Positions 34,636-44,594 are shown, counted from the stretch's first letter. The stretch is DNA of 64,000 bases from JAFDVL01 sp963794955 (GCA_963794955.1 CAWCGF010000004.1:62001-126000), one strand, 5' to 3'. Numbers and translations: made by a program. Notes: generated by a model not told the origin, from the sequence alone.

Positions 34636-36714
34636 CTATTGCGTGTTTTTAATTTTGTCCTTGAGGCGCGCAATTACACCGTCTTCGACTGAGTATTCCA
34701 ACGCCACTTCCCAATTGCGCCGTGCCTCCTGAGGACGCCCCAAATCACGCAAGACATCGCCGAGATGTTCGTATACGTTGGCATTGCGGCGGGTATATAA
34801 AACAGCTTTTTCCAAATGCCCACGAGCTTCTTGTAAATGTCCCATCTTGTATCGTACCCATCCCAAGCTGTCGAGAAAGCTACCATTCAACGGCTCAATA
34901 CTGACGGCCTTTTCAATCAGCGGCAAGGCTTCGCTGTAGCGCGCGTTACGCTCCGCGAGAAAATAGCCCAGGTTATTGAGCGCAGTGGCGTTATCAGGTT
35001 CGCGCTGCACCACCGTACGCAAAGTTTTTTCGGCTTCGAGGCGTTGGCCAGCGCGATCCTGAATAGAACTCAGTTGGATGAGCAAGTCGGTGTCATTCGG
35101 GTCTATTTCCAGCGCCTTGCGAATGGTGGCTTCGGCTTCTCTAAGCTGCCCGCTTTGCAGTTGAATGCTACTGAGGATCGTCAACACACTGCTATCTGTC
35201 TGCCCATCTAGCAGGGCGCGCAAGGCGGCCAGGCTTTCGTTGTAGTTTCTTAAATCGCCCAGAGTCAAGGCCTCTGTGAGCTTTAAAGAACGATCATTAG
35301 GAGAACGAGCGAGAGCTGCCCGCGTGGTGTCCAAGGCTTCGCGGTACTTTCCCTCTTCCCGCAACGAATCAATGAGCAAAGAAGAAATCATGGGGTTATT
35401 GTCGCCGAGCAACTGCTGCGCGCGCGCGAAGGTAGCTTGTGCCTTCTTTTTATCGCCTTGCCGATTGTAAGCACGCATCAACCGCGACACCACATTGATG
35501 AGTCGTTCAGTCAGCGCGGCATCCAGTTTCGGTTTGCTGGTCAGGTCGTTAAAAACTCCTTCGTAATAAGCGATGGCATCACTTGTGCGTCCGAGTTCTT
35601 CGTAGGTTTCCCCCAGTTCCAGATTGAGTTTTTGACGCTGGGCAGGTTCGACAGCATTGATTGCCTGTTTGAGCGTTTCTACGGCTTCTGCCCGTTTGCC
35701 GGAACGGCGCTGCGCAACCGCCAGCAGTTCTGCCACCCCAGGATTAGTGGGATCGGCTTTCAGCAACTCTCGCAGCTTCGTAATCGCTTCGGCATAGCGT
35801 CCAAGCCGGACGAGCGCGGCGCTATAGCCAATTTGCAACATGGCGCTATCCGTCTTACCCATCAAGCGGGCATAGGCTTGTAGCTCTTCTTCTCCGTTGT
35901 TCGAGAGGCGCAACATATTCATCAAATTGCGCAGGCTCACGTTCGACTCAGGATCCAGTTCAAAAGCACGACGCGCAGCTTCAATCGCCTGAGGATGCTT
36001 CCCTTGGTTCAGGTAAAGTTGTGAAAGCTGATACCACGCCTGGTCGGGTGAGAGTTCCACATTCATGACATTGCGATAGAAGGCTGTCTCTGCCGGCGCA
36101 CCAATTGCCGTGAGTTTTTCCAGGGCTTTAATTTGACGGGCAATGTCATTTTTCATCTGGAACAAATCAGCCAGAAACCCCCACGCCTCGGCATTCCCCG
36201 GGTCAACGCGCGCGACTTCCTCATACGCGCGGATCGCACGATCAACCTGCGCGGGTCTGGCTGCGTCGTTTCTTTCAAAGCGCGCATTGACGATGTAAAG
36301 CCGCGCCAGCCATTTGTGCCCATTCAAACAATCAGGATCAAGGCGAATGGCTTCGCGGCACTCACGTTCGGCGGCAGCAGGCTGATTTGAATAAAAGTAA
36401 ATTTCGCCCAAATCTGCATGCGGATCAGCCGCCCCTGGATCAAGCTGAATAATCTCTTTATAAATTGTAATCAGATCATTCCACCTCGGTTGCCGCACAG
36501 CTTTCATGCGTTGTGCCTCAAGATAGCGCAGATAGGCTTGTTTACGATTCTGTTTCGCCTCGGCGGACTCAGCCACAGGCGCTTGCTTCGCCGCCGCCGT
36601 AGAGAAGGCTTCACGCAAAGCCGTCGGCGTTTGTGCAACGGATGGATGCGCGGCATACGCGGTTGCGAATAAGGCCAGCAGGATTGCCCCCATGGATTGT
36701 TTGAAATGCGTCAT
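34636..36714 (-). CDS. Large exported TPR protein
   Basis: A 692-residue protein with AGGAG before ATG 36714 and a signal peptide (MGAILLALFATAYAAHPSVA). At least a dozen TPR units follow, many with the canonical W-LG-Y-A-F-A-P pattern, for example AIEAARRAFELDPESNVSLR and ALPLIEKAVSIEPLNGSFLD. It would serve as a periplasmic or outer-membrane scaffold. Resembles the BepA/PilF-like long TPR proteins near type II secretion or exopolysaccharide genes. The two genes transcribed just before it encode a small membrane protein and a GspG-like exported protein, so a secretion-related unit is possible. Confidence 0.88.
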   Translation of the reverse strand: MTHFKQSMGAILLALFATAYAAHPSVAQTPTALREAFSTAAAKQAPVAESAEAKQNRKQAYLRYLEAQRMKAVRQPRWNDLITIYKEIIQLDPGAADPHADLGEIYFYSNQPAAAERECREAIRLDPDCLNGHKWLARLYIVNARFERNDAARPAQVDRAIRAYEEVARVDPGNAEAWGFLADLFQMKNDIARQIKALEKLTAIGAPAETAFYRNVMNVELSPDQAWYQLSQLYLNQGKHPQAIEAARRAFELDPESNVSLRNLMNMLRLSNNGEEELQAYARLMGKTDSAMLQIGYSAALVRLGRYAEAITKLRELLKADPTNPGVAELLAVAQRRSGKRAEAVETLKQAINAVEPAQRQKLNLELGETYEELGRTSDAIAYYEGVFNDLTSKPKLDAALTERLINVVSRLMRAYNRQGDKKKAQATFARAQQLLGDNNPMISSLLIDSLREEGKYREALDTTRAALARSPNDRSLKLTEALTLGDLRNYNESLAALRALLDGQTDSSVLTILSSIQLQSGQLREAEATIRKALEIDPNDTDLLIQLSSIQDRAGQRLEAEKTLRTVVQREPDNATALNNLGYFLAERNARYSEALPLIEKAVSIEPLNGSFLDSLGWVRYKMGHLQEARGHLEKAVLYTRRNANVYEHLGDVLRDLGRPQEARRNWEVALEYSVEDGVIARLKDKIKNTQ

Positions 36715-36759
36715 CAAAATTCTCCTCGCAACCAAAATTGCCTTTTCAAAAGGTCGTAA

Positions 36760-37317
36760 TTATTCGGTGTCCAGCAAACCAAGTCGTATTTGTTCATTCG
36801 TGGCAGCGGCTTTCTGGGGGTCAGGGCTACCGCTTTTTTCCTGCTCCATGACAGCTATGGCGCGCTCCCATTCGCTGCGCCGCGGAAAGCTATAAGCGAT
36901 GAGCAAGAGCGCCGCAATCCCCAGCCGCCAACTATATTCTTTGTTGCCTGTCACCAGACTTGCTACTACGCCCAGAATCCCCACCACATCCCCAATCACA
37001 GCGCCGATGAGTGCGGCCATATACAATTGGCTCAACAATGAACCGATATTACGCCGCCCGGCTTTCCGCAATCGCACAGGCGCTAGCAAAAAGCGCCGCA
37101 GCAAAACTGTCACCAAAGCCGCAACCAGAACAATCCCAACAATGATGTAATGACTGTTCATCAGCCATTCATAATCTGTGCGCGGCATCGCCGGAGCGAA
37201 CGCCCAACCTATCAGGACATACAAAAGCGTGCTGATCCCCAGCGCCACCACAATAAAGGCCGTAAGCCGGTAACGTGCGCTGAGAATAGATTGATTGGCA
37301 CTGGAGATATAGTTCAT
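36760..37317 (-). CDS. Four-helix integral membrane protein
   Basis: A 185-residue protein. ATG 37317 overlaps the stop of the preceding gene (ATGA), which fixes the start. Four hydrophobic segments are visible: LTAFIVVALGISTLLYVLIG, YIIVGIVLVAALVTVLL, LYMAALIGAVIGDVVGILGV and LGIAALLLIAYSF. The C-terminal tail is charged and cytoplasmic. I do not recognise the family. Co-translated with the GspG-like gene upstream and 45 nt before the TPR gene. Confidence 0.75.
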   Translation of the reverse strand: MNYISSANQSILSARYRLTAFIVVALGISTLLYVLIGWAFAPAMPRTDYEWLMNSHYIIVGIVLVAALVTVLLRRFLLAPVRLRKAGRRNIGSLLSQLYMAALIGAVIGDVVGILGVVASLVTGNKEYSWRLGIAALLLIAYSFPRRSEWERAIAVMEQEKSGSPDPQKAAATNEQIRLGLLDTE

Positions 37318-37895
37318 CGCTTCTCCAAAATCAGATCGTCGGCGGTGTCGGGTTTGCCATCCGGGCCGAGAGAACTTAAGCGGTACTCCTGGCCAACGCT
37401 GCGATAAAGCAGCGGTTGCTCCCACAGGTCAAAGCGGATCGTCACGGGCAAATAACGCGGTGCAAGTTGATCGAGCAGTTGATTGAAATCCGTAGCGATC
37501 ACATACCGCCCCTGGTCTTCTTTGTAAGCCGCCAATGCCTCCGCTATCTTTTGCAATAAGGCTTCGGTGCGGCGCATTTTCTCGCGTCGCATCGCTTCTG
37601 TGACCAACTCCACCGATTCCCAATGCTGATCGCCGAGTCGGATGTCAGCCACTTGCCATGTGCCATTTTCCTGCTTGAAGCGCACGGCTGTTTCAATTGT
37701 GGCTTCGACCACAGCATTGCCGCCGAGACCATTACTCACGGTTTTGATCCGCACCTGTTCCCGTGGTAATTCCGCTCCGCCCAGCTTCCGTAATAATTCG
37801 CGCGCGTGTTTGGCCGAAAGTTGGCCGTCCGCGCCAACGACGAGCAGAGCACTTAGAAGAACAAAGCTAAGAAATAAAAGGAAACGAGGATTCAT
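37314..37895 (-). CDS. Exported protein with a GspG-like C-terminal domain
   Basis: A 193-residue protein. ATG 37895 gives a signal peptide (FLLFLSFVLLSALLVVGADG). The C-terminal half AEALAAYKEDQGRYVIATDF...LWEQPLLYRSVGQEYRLSSL and DGKPDTADDLIL is the pattern of the type II secretion pseudopilin GspG globular domain, but the protein lacks the prepilin leader and the N-terminal methylated helix, so it is not a pseudopilin itself. Acidobacteriota carry many such soluble GspG-like proteins of unknown function. First gene of a minus-strand set with the four-helix protein and the TPR protein. Confidence 0.75.
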   Translation of the reverse strand: MNPRFLLFLSFVLLSALLVVGADGQLSAKHARELLRKLGGAELPREQVRIKTVSNGLGGNAVVEATIETAVRFKQENGTWQVADIRLGDQHWESVELVTEAMRREKMRRTEALLQKIAEALAAYKEDQGRYVIATDFNQLLDQLAPRYLPVTIRFDLWEQPLLYRSVGQEYRLSSLGPDGKPDTADDLILEKR

Positions 37896-38196
37896 ACAAC
37901 ACAGCCTGGAAAATAAGCTTCTTCGGCGAAGCGTAGCGATGGTAGCAAAAGTCCCGCCGGAACGCGAGTGAGGAGGTAGAAGCGCAGGGCTATTCTTTCC
38001 AGCCACCTTTTCGATTTGACCATCCATAAAACTGTATAGTAGCATCGCCGCCGAATTGATCCCCTGCACAAGTAAAACAGCAGCTATTTTTCAGGTGTAA
38101 GACCGTGTCGCGCGGGGTAACAGAAGCGTTTATTGTCTGCTTCTGATCCCCCCAAGACTTTCGCTAACGATCCTTGAGCGAAGAGGAGAGTGTCCT

Positions 38197-40773
38197 GTGA
38201 GCTTACCGTTCCTGTTGGCTGGCCCCATTTTGCGTCGCGTTGAGCCGAGGCTGGTTTCCGTCTGGCTGGCGCTGAAAGAACCGGCGACCGTTAAGCTTTC
38301 TCTGTGGGAAGGCGGCAACATTAAGACTGGTGAAAAAGAGCCAATGGCAAGCGGCCCCGATCCAGCGGCAGCCACCATCCGCATCGGCGAAAGACTTCAC
38401 TTGTTAGTTGTCAGCTTAGAATTATCGGAAGGCAAAAAGCTACAGCCCGATAAGACCTACTCTTACGATCTGACGATACAATCAGCGTCTGGCACACAAA
38501 CACTAAAATCACTTGGTTTGCTTAAGACCGATCCGCCCAATGCCACGCCGAATGCAGCCAATGTAAAAAACCTCGCGCTTGGATTTGAAACCGATGTGCT
38601 GCCGACCTTCGCTTTGCCGCCCAGCAAACTGACAGACTTACAGATTGCGCACGGCTCCTGTCGCCGCTCCAATGCCAATTTGCCCGATGGCATGGCGTGG
38701 CTGGATGATCTGCTCACCCGCGATAACGCTTACCAAGACCCGCTCAAGCGCCCGCATCAACTCTTTCTGACCGGCGATCAAATCTATGCCGACGATGTCG
38801 CCATGGTACAGCTTGAACTGCTGGTTGATCTCGGCAAGGAACTCTTTGGCAAAGCCGATTCGAGTGGCAAGTTTCAGGGTATTGAGCAATTGCCCATCAA
38901 ATTTGAATCCGGCACTGTAACGCTATTCGCCGCCGATCAAATCAATTTCCCGCCCCGGCAACGTCTCAAACTAATCGTAAATAATGCCCGCATGACCAGT
39001 CACGACGGACACAGCCATCTGATGTCGCTGGCCGAATTTTCCGCGATGTATCTGACTGTGTGGAGCAATGGCTGCTGGCCGGACACGTTTCCGCCGGTGG
39101 AGCGATTTCTGCCGCCGTTGGAATGGGTAAGCAAGATTCCGGCGAATCTAAAACCGCTGCTGGATACGCCTATCGAAGCAGACGACGCAGACGCGATTGC
39201 GCAACGTCGCAAGTCCTACCAAAGCGAGGTAGCAGCCTTAACTGAGTTTCGCCGCACGCTACCCAAAGTACGCCGTGCCTTGGCCAATATCCCTACTTAC
39301 ATGGTCTTTGACGATCACGAAATTACAGATGATTGGTATCTGAACCCCATCTGGCGCGACCGCGTGCTGACGAGTCCCTTGGGTAAAACCATCCTGCGTA
39401 ACGGGCTGGTTTCTTATGCACTCTTTCAAGGGTGGGGCAATGATCCGCTCAAGTTCAAAACGGCTGAGCGCAAACAATTGCTTGATCAAACCGCGCTCCT
39501 CTTTCCGGCAAACGCAACGACGGGGCCGAATGAAACTGCCGGGAATGCCATAGACATTTTGCTTGGCTTCAATCAAAACACCGAGTTGGAAGGCGCGAAT
39601 CCGCCTGTCAAATGGCATTACTCCATCGCAGGCGCAAAGCATTTAGTACTGGTGATGGACAATCGCACCCGCCGCAGCTATGTCTCGCGGGTAGGACCGC
39701 CGGGCAACGTTGCGGTCACGATTCAATCCGAACAGATTCCGCCCGGCCCCTTGCCCGACGGCAAAGAAGTTTTGTTCGTGATTCCTTCCTTGCCCGTGCT
39801 GGGGCCTTCGATGTTCGACGAATTGATCGCGCCGGCTTCTTATCGTGCCTACGACGTGATTGATTATGGTGACCTGCAAGGGAAGCCCGAAGACAAAACC
39901 CTCGGCACCAAAGGCATGGTCGGCACGAACCCTGATGCGATTGAAGCCTGGGCTTTCGATGCCAAAACCTGCGAAGCATTGCTCAGACGCGTAGCGCCTT
40001 ATCGCAAGGTTATCTTTCTTTCCGGCGATGTGCATTACGCCGCCAGCAATGCGATGAGCTATTGGAAACGTGGCGTCGCCGAACCCGCGCGCTTTGTGCA
40101 GTTCATTTCCAGCGGACTGAAAAATGTGATGCCCGAATTTTTGCGTGTAATTGATCGCACGCTGGCCTTTGGGCAACGCCTGATTCGCGCAGAGTTCAAA
40201 GCCGACCGTTTGGGTTGGGATGTCAGCGCGTCCGAGCTATTCAAGTTTCCTGATGGGAGCACGCTTGTTCCCGCATTGAAGTCAAAATTGAAGCAGAGTC
40301 CTGTTTTAGTCCCAACGCAGATTTTGCCCGCCGGCACCACCATCAATCAGGCCAAATTGCCCGATTGGTCGTGGCGTACGGAAGTGCTGTTGGATAAGCG
40401 CCCGGACGCTCAGCGGCCTGAACCTGCGCGCCCCGATCCGCTAGATCGTAATAACCCGACCGCTGACGTGCAAGAGAATGTCGAAGGCTATCGCCGCGTG
40501 GCCAATCGCCATTTTCGACAGATGGAAAAGCTCGGCAATGCGCGGCAGGTGTTGTTCGCCAACAACCTTGGTGTCATACGTTTTGAAAAGCGGCCTGCCA
40601 CGCCGGGCGGGCCAGAGATTCTCTTTGCCATACAAGACCTGTATGCGGTGCATGCCGATCCGGCCAGCCCGACGAACGAACCACCGACACCACAGATTTA
40701 CACACAACACAGCACACCGCTTGAATCTGTTGGCGAGCAAAGGCCGGAAGATAAATTGAAGCCGGGAAGCTGA
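38197..40773 (+). CDS. PhoD-like metallophosphoesterase without signal peptide
   Basis: An 858-residue protein starting at GTG 38197 behind AGAGGAGAG. Phosphodiesterase/phosphatase D motifs are intact: AHGSC (151-155), GDQIYADD (193-200), FDDHEITDDW (371-380) and SGDVHYA (609-615). An N-terminal beta domain (about 1-110) resembles the PhoD N-domain, and about 240 residues beyond the catalytic core have no clear counterpart. PhoD enzymes are usually Tat-exported; this one begins MSLPFLLAGPILRRVEPRLV without an export signal, so it likely works inside the cell or leaves by another route. First gene of the five-gene plus-strand cluster; transcription starts 300 nt from the divergent GspG-like gene. 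Confidence 0.85.
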   Translation: MSLPFLLAGPILRRVEPRLVSVWLALKEPATVKLSLWEGGNIKTGEKEPMASGPDPAAATIRIGERLHLLVVSLELSEGKKLQPDKTYSYDLTIQSASGTQTLKSLGLLKTDPPNATPNAANVKNLALGFETDVLPTFALPPSKLTDLQIAHGSCRRSNANLPDGMAWLDDLLTRDNAYQDPLKRPHQLFLTGDQIYADDVAMVQLELLVDLGKELFGKADSSGKFQGIEQLPIKFESGTVTLFAADQINFPPRQRLKLIVNNARMTSHDGHSHLMSLAEFSAMYLTVWSNGCWPDTFPPVERFLPPLEWVSKIPANLKPLLDTPIEADDADAIAQRRKSYQSEVAALTEFRRTLPKVRRALANIPTYMVFDDHEITDDWYLNPIWRDRVLTSPLGKTILRNGLVSYALFQGWGNDPLKFKTAERKQLLDQTALLFPANATTGPNETAGNAIDILLGFNQNTELEGANPPVKWHYSIAGAKHLVLVMDNRTRRSYVSRVGPPGNVAVTIQSEQIPPGPLPDGKEVLFVIPSLPVLGPSMFDELIAPASYRAYDVIDYGDLQGKPEDKTLGTKGMVGTNPDAIEAWAFDAKTCEALLRRVAPYRKVIFLSGDVHYAASNAMSYWKRGVAEPARFVQFISSGLKNVMPEFLRVIDRTLAFGQRLIRAEFKADRLGWDVSASELFKFPDGSTLVPALKSKLKQSPVLVPTQILPAGTTINQAKLPDWSWRTEVLLDKRPDAQRPEPARPDPLDRNNPTADVQENVEGYRRVANRHFRQMEKLGNARQVLFANNLGVIRFEKRPATPGGPEILFAIQDLYAVHADPASPTNEPPTPQIYTQHSTPLESVGEQRPEDKLKPGS

Positions 40774-40780
40774 GTCGAAG

Positions 40781-40864
40781 AAAGCAAAAGGCAAAAGGAC
40801 TATTCGGAAGCAAAACCATATCTGAATTTCTGAAATCAAGTGCCGCCCTTTTGCCTTTTGCTTT
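40781..40864. repeat. Inverted repeat, 18-bp perfect arms
   Basis: AAAGCAAAAGGCAAAAGG (40781-40798) pairs with 40847-40864. The loop segment 40802-40844 recurs in reverse orientation at 47404-47446 with 40 of 43 bases matching. It fills the gap between the PhoD-like and DUF6603-like genes. Confidence 0.88.
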
Positions 40865-40877
40865 CAAACGAAGCCTT

Positions 40878-40912
40878 TTGATTTAAGGAGCCAATTTGAT
40901 TTAAGGAGCCAA
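40878..40912 (+). promoter_or_regulatory. Duplicated ribosome binding site
   Basis: TTGATTTAAGGAGCCAA occurs twice in tandem (40878-40894 and 40896-40912, period 18 nt) just before the ATG at 40914. Each copy contains AAGGAG. Only the second is correctly spaced; the first is a perfect decoy or standby site. Confidence 0.8.
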
Positions 40913-40913
40913 A

Positions 40914-43900
40914 ATGAAGGATGTGATCGGTTGGTTCGCGGACTTTTTTGCCTGGGTCAAAGATAAAATGGCGTTTGAGGAAACGCGGCAGGCCTTGCTG
41001 AATGATCTGGGGTTGGACGCGCCTGCCACCACACCACAGCCGAACATTCCGCAATCCAATATTGATAGTATCAAAAGCTATCAGCAGGCGACCAATCCCG
41101 ACAAACAAGCATTGACGACAGTGCTCTCTGATATTCGCGCCATCGTCACTTCGCTGGTTCAATTCTTCCTCTCGCTCAATCTCAGCCCGTCGCAAGCGGT
41201 CGAATTTACGCATCGCGCCTTGAACCTGCTCGCACTCAACTACTTTCGTTTGCGCGAGCCACACTATTTTTACTGGGCGCAATTGCTCGGCTTTATCGAA
41301 GACACCGGAACCCCGTTTCTCAGCGGCAAAGTCAGTTGGGATCGCATCGTAAGCCTTTGCACCGACGGCGTCTTGTATCTGCTGAAAACGCTAGTCGTCG
41401 CCCTCGATGACGAAGAGGAAGCACAAGACAGATCCGATTTCTATTTTGCCGCGATAGCGGGACTGTTGGCTTTTCTTTTCAAAGAAAACAATCGCTCACT
41501 TTATGGCTGGGATGCCGCGCCGGAATCGTCTTTGGTCAACGCCGACCAGATTTCCAAACGGATGCTGAGCACAGTATTCTTCAGCGAAGAAATAGACCCG
41601 GTCAATAACACTGTCACCAAGAAACAGATCAGCTCGTCGCTCTACTTTTTAACCACACCGCAAGGCGGGCCAGGATTATTTGTCACGCTTGGCGGCGGCG
41701 GCGAGCTGGCAGCGCCAATGGGCGACAAGTGGAAAGTGATCTTTAAGATGAGTTCGGGCGCGCTGGTGGATATGACGATTGGCGGTGAAAAAATCTTCAC
41801 GATTCGCGGGCCTGCTGGCGGCCCGACGGACATCCGCACGAGCCTGGCGCTGCAATCGGTACCGGATGAAACCAATCGTTCGTTTGTGTTGCCGGATGAT
41901 AGCGCGACACATATTGAAATCGGCAACATCGCGTTTTCTGTTGCCCTCAATTCTGCCGAAGCCGAAATTAAATTCTCGCTCAACGAATGCGCGCTGGTCA
42001 TCGCCACCAAAGACAATGATGGCTTTCTGGCCTCGCTGCTGCCGAGTGAGGGCTTGCGACTGCCCTTTAATTTCGGCATCGGCGCAGGCAATAAACGTGG
42101 GCTATACACCGAAGGCAACATTCCGTTTTTATCCGGCAGATCAACTGGCGGATCACAACCCTTCCTCGCGCCCCATCATGCATTGCTTGCCAGCGCCGCT
42201 GGCTCAGAACCCGAACCACCTGTGCCTGTTGCTGGCGCGATTGGCAAGGGGTTTAGCGTTCCTATTGCGATTGGCAAATCCCTTGGCCCCGTCAATTTTC
42301 ATACATTGTTGCTCAAGCTCGCAGCCAATGAATCCACGGCTGATCCATCTGATCTGGCAGCAGAAATGAGTGTCGCGCTCAGCCTGAAGCTCGGCCCCGT
42401 TTTCCTAAGCATTGATCGGCTCGGCTTTCAATTTAATTTGGCCTTTCCCGAAAGTGGCGGCAATCTGGTTTTTGCTGATTTATCGGTTGGGCCAGCCTTA
42501 CCGCGCGGCGTTGCCGTGGTGGTCGAATCGGCAGCCGTCACGGGCGGAGGATTTCTGTTTCTCGATCAGGAGCGCGGGCAATATGCAGGCGTCGTGCAAC
42601 TGACGTTTGAAAGCGGCTTGTCGGTCAAGGCCTTGGGTTTGATTGCGACGCGGTTGCCGGATGGCGCAAAGGGCTTTTCGCTGCTGATTATCATCACGGC
42701 TGAAGGCTTCGCGCCGATTCAGCTTGGCCTGGGATTCAAGCTCACGGGTATCGGCGGCCTGATTGCCATTAATCGCACGTTTGACGAAAACATCTTGCGC
42801 GATGGCATCAAAAATCGCACGCTCGACAGCGTGCTGTTCCCGCCCAATCCTGTACGCGATGCCCTGCAACTGCTCAGCACGCTCAACAAAGTCTTCCCGA
42901 TTTCTAAAGGTCATCACTTGTTTGGCCCCGTCGTGCAAATCGAATGGGGCACGCCCACGCTCATTACGATGCAATTGGGTATTGTGCTGGAAATCGGCGC
43001 GCGGCTGCGCCTGTTGGTGATGGGACAGCTCGAAGCGATTCTGCCGAAGAAGGAAAACGACCTGCTACGCATCAAAATGGATGCCATCGGCATTCTGGAT
43101 TTCGATCAGGGCACGGCGTCGCTGGATGCCGCGTTGTTCGATTCGCGGCTGCTGAAAAAGTTCGTGCTGACGGGCGGCATGGCAATGCGGTTAAAGTGGA
43201 AAGGCGCGCCGAACTTCGCGCTCGCCATTGGCGGTCTGCATCACGCTTTCAATCCGCCCGCAAATTTCCCCAAGCTGGATCGTATCGCTATTAACTTGAG
43301 CGCAGGCGACAATCCGCGCCTGACCTGCGAAGCCTATTTCGCCGTCACGTCGAACACCGTGCAATTCGGCGCAAACGCCAGCCTGTATGCGGCGGCGCAC
43401 GGCTTCAGCATCGAAGGCAATATTGGCTTCGATGTGTTGATTCAACTCAACCCGTTTCACTTCCTGGCGGAATTTCACGCTTCGATTCAACTCAAACGCG
43501 GCTCGCGCAATTTATTCAAGGTTTCGGTGGAAGGCGCATTGGAAGGCCCGCGCCCCTTGCGCGTCAAAGGCAAAGCAACGTTTGAAATCTTCTGGTGCGA
43601 CATCTCAATCAGCTTTAATAAAACCTTGGTCGAAGGCGAAGCGCCGCCGCCGCCGCCCGCGATCAATGCACTGAATGAATTGAAAAAGGCGCTGAGCGAT
43701 GTGCGCAATTGGAGCGGTCAGCTTCCTGCGGGCGAGCGACAAATGGTCGCGCTGCGCGAAATCATTCGTGCAGGCGAAATCGCGGTTCACCCTTTGGGAA
43801 AAATTGCCGTCAAACAAACTGTCGCGCCCATTAACCTGACGCGCGATATTGAGAAGTTTGGCGACACCACGCCGAGCGGCCCGCGCCGCTTTACAATCAC

Positions 43901-44462
43901 CAACGTGATGATGGGCGGTCAGCCACAAACGCCGACAAAACTCACTGACTTTTTTGCGCCTGCGCAATTCTTTGCAATGTCGGATGAGCAGAAAATTTCC
44001 AGCCCGGCGTTTGAAGTGATGGAAGCAGGATTGATGATCGGCTCCGATAGCTTTGCGTTCAGCAATGCAGATCGCCTGGACGCGCCTTTGGAGTACGAAA
44101 CCTTTATTGTGGACACGCTTCCGCCGCCACCGCAACCGCAACCGTCACCGCCGAAATATGCCTTGAACGATGCGCGCTTATTCGAGCAGGCACGGTTTGG
44201 CGCTGCCGGTCTAAGCCGTGTGCGAACCAGCGGGACGGCAAAATATCAAAACATTAAGCGCGTCAACAAAGTCACATTGACGAAACCGGGCTGGGCGATT
44301 GCTTCCACCAATGATTTGTCGCTGCAACCGATTCCCGGCACCGAGGGCAGCAAGTCCTTGACGTATTCTGAAACGCAACAACTGCTAAGCCAATTCAAGC
44401 AACAGAATCCCGGCGCAGCCAAGCAACGGCAGGTCGTGCCGAGTTTTGAAGTTGGCGGATGA
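40914..44462 (+). CDS. Giant DUF6603-like protein
   Basis: A 1182-residue protein with no signal peptide or membrane segment. Residues 1-180 are helical (LGLDAPATTPQPNIPQSNID, FRLREPHYFYWAQLLGFIED). The rest is beta-rich. About 543-910 (GGGFLFLDQERGQYAGVVQL ... GKATFEIFWCDISISFNKTL) matches the pattern I recall for DUF6603, a domain of unknown function in very large bacterial proteins; the name is from memory. Two Pro-rich linkers follow (PPPPP near 915 and PPPPQPQPSPP near 1072). Family members have no assigned function. Position in an operon with three other large orphan proteins is the only functional clue. Confidence 0.75.
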   Translation: MKDVIGWFADFFAWVKDKMAFEETRQALLNDLGLDAPATTPQPNIPQSNIDSIKSYQQATNPDKQALTTVLSDIRAIVTSLVQFFLSLNLSPSQAVEFTHRALNLLALNYFRLREPHYFYWAQLLGFIEDTGTPFLSGKVSWDRIVSLCTDGVLYLLKTLVVALDDEEEAQDRSDFYFAAIAGLLAFLFKENNRSLYGWDAAPESSLVNADQISKRMLSTVFFSEEIDPVNNTVTKKQISSSLYFLTTPQGGPGLFVTLGGGGELAAPMGDKWKVIFKMSSGALVDMTIGGEKIFTIRGPAGGPTDIRTSLALQSVPDETNRSFVLPDDSATHIEIGNIAFSVALNSAEAEIKFSLNECALVIATKDNDGFLASLLPSEGLRLPFNFGIGAGNKRGLYTEGNIPFLSGRSTGGSQPFLAPHHALLASAAGSEPEPPVPVAGAIGKGFSVPIAIGKSLGPVNFHTLLLKLAANESTADPSDLAAEMSVALSLKLGPVFLSIDRLGFQFNLAFPESGGNLVFADLSVGPALPRGVAVVVESAAVTGGGFLFLDQERGQYAGVVQLTFESGLSVKALGLIATRLPDGAKGFSLLIIITAEGFAPIQLGLGFKLTGIGGLIAINRTFDENILRDGIKNRTLDSVLFPPNPVRDALQLLSTLNKVFPISKGHHLFGPVVQIEWGTPTLITMQLGIVLEIGARLRLLVMGQLEAILPKKENDLLRIKMDAIGILDFDQGTASLDAALFDSRLLKKFVLTGGMAMRLKWKGAPNFALAIGGLHHAFNPPANFPKLDRIAINLSAGDNPRLTCEAYFAVTSNTVQFGANASLYAAAHGFSIEGNIGFDVLIQLNPFHFLAEFHASIQLKRGSRNLFKVSVEGALEGPRPLRVKGKATFEIFWCDISISFNKTLVEGEAPPPPPAINALNELKKALSDVRNWSGQLPAGERQMVALREIIRAGEIAVHPLGKIAVKQTVAPINLTRDIEKFGDTTPSGPRRFTITNVMMGGQPQTPTKLTDFFAPAQFFAMSDEQKISSPAFEVMEAGLMIGSDSFAFSNADRLDAPLEYETFIVDTLPPPPQPQPSPPKYALNDARLFEQARFGAAGLSRVRTSGTAKYQNIKRVNKVTLTKPGWAIASTNDLSLQPIPGTEGSKSLTYSETQQLLSQFKQQNPGAAKQRQVVPSFEVGG

Positions 44463-44478
44463 GGTGATCATGGACTTC

Positions 44479-44594
44479 AAGAAGATAGAACCACGAAGGG
44501 AAGGAGTGAGAGAGCGACAATACGATAATGGGCTAGGACTCTTCTCTCGATCCCTCTTTCTGTCTGTCTCTCCTTCGTGCTCTTCGTGTTCTTC
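44479..44594. repeat. Imperfect inverted repeat, CTTCGTG family
   Basis: AACCACGAAGGGAAGGAG (44489-44506) is complementary with gaps to 44570-44594 (CTCCTTCGTGCTCTTCGTGT). Between them is a pyrimidine-rich tract. It occupies the gap between the DUF6603-like and 908-residue genes. Confidence 0.6.

Noticed and set aside
37314..37895. The GspG-like protein as a true type II secretion pseudopilin
   Set aside because: It has a cleavable signal peptide and not a prepilin leader with the long hydrophobic methylated helix, and no gsp genes are nearby.
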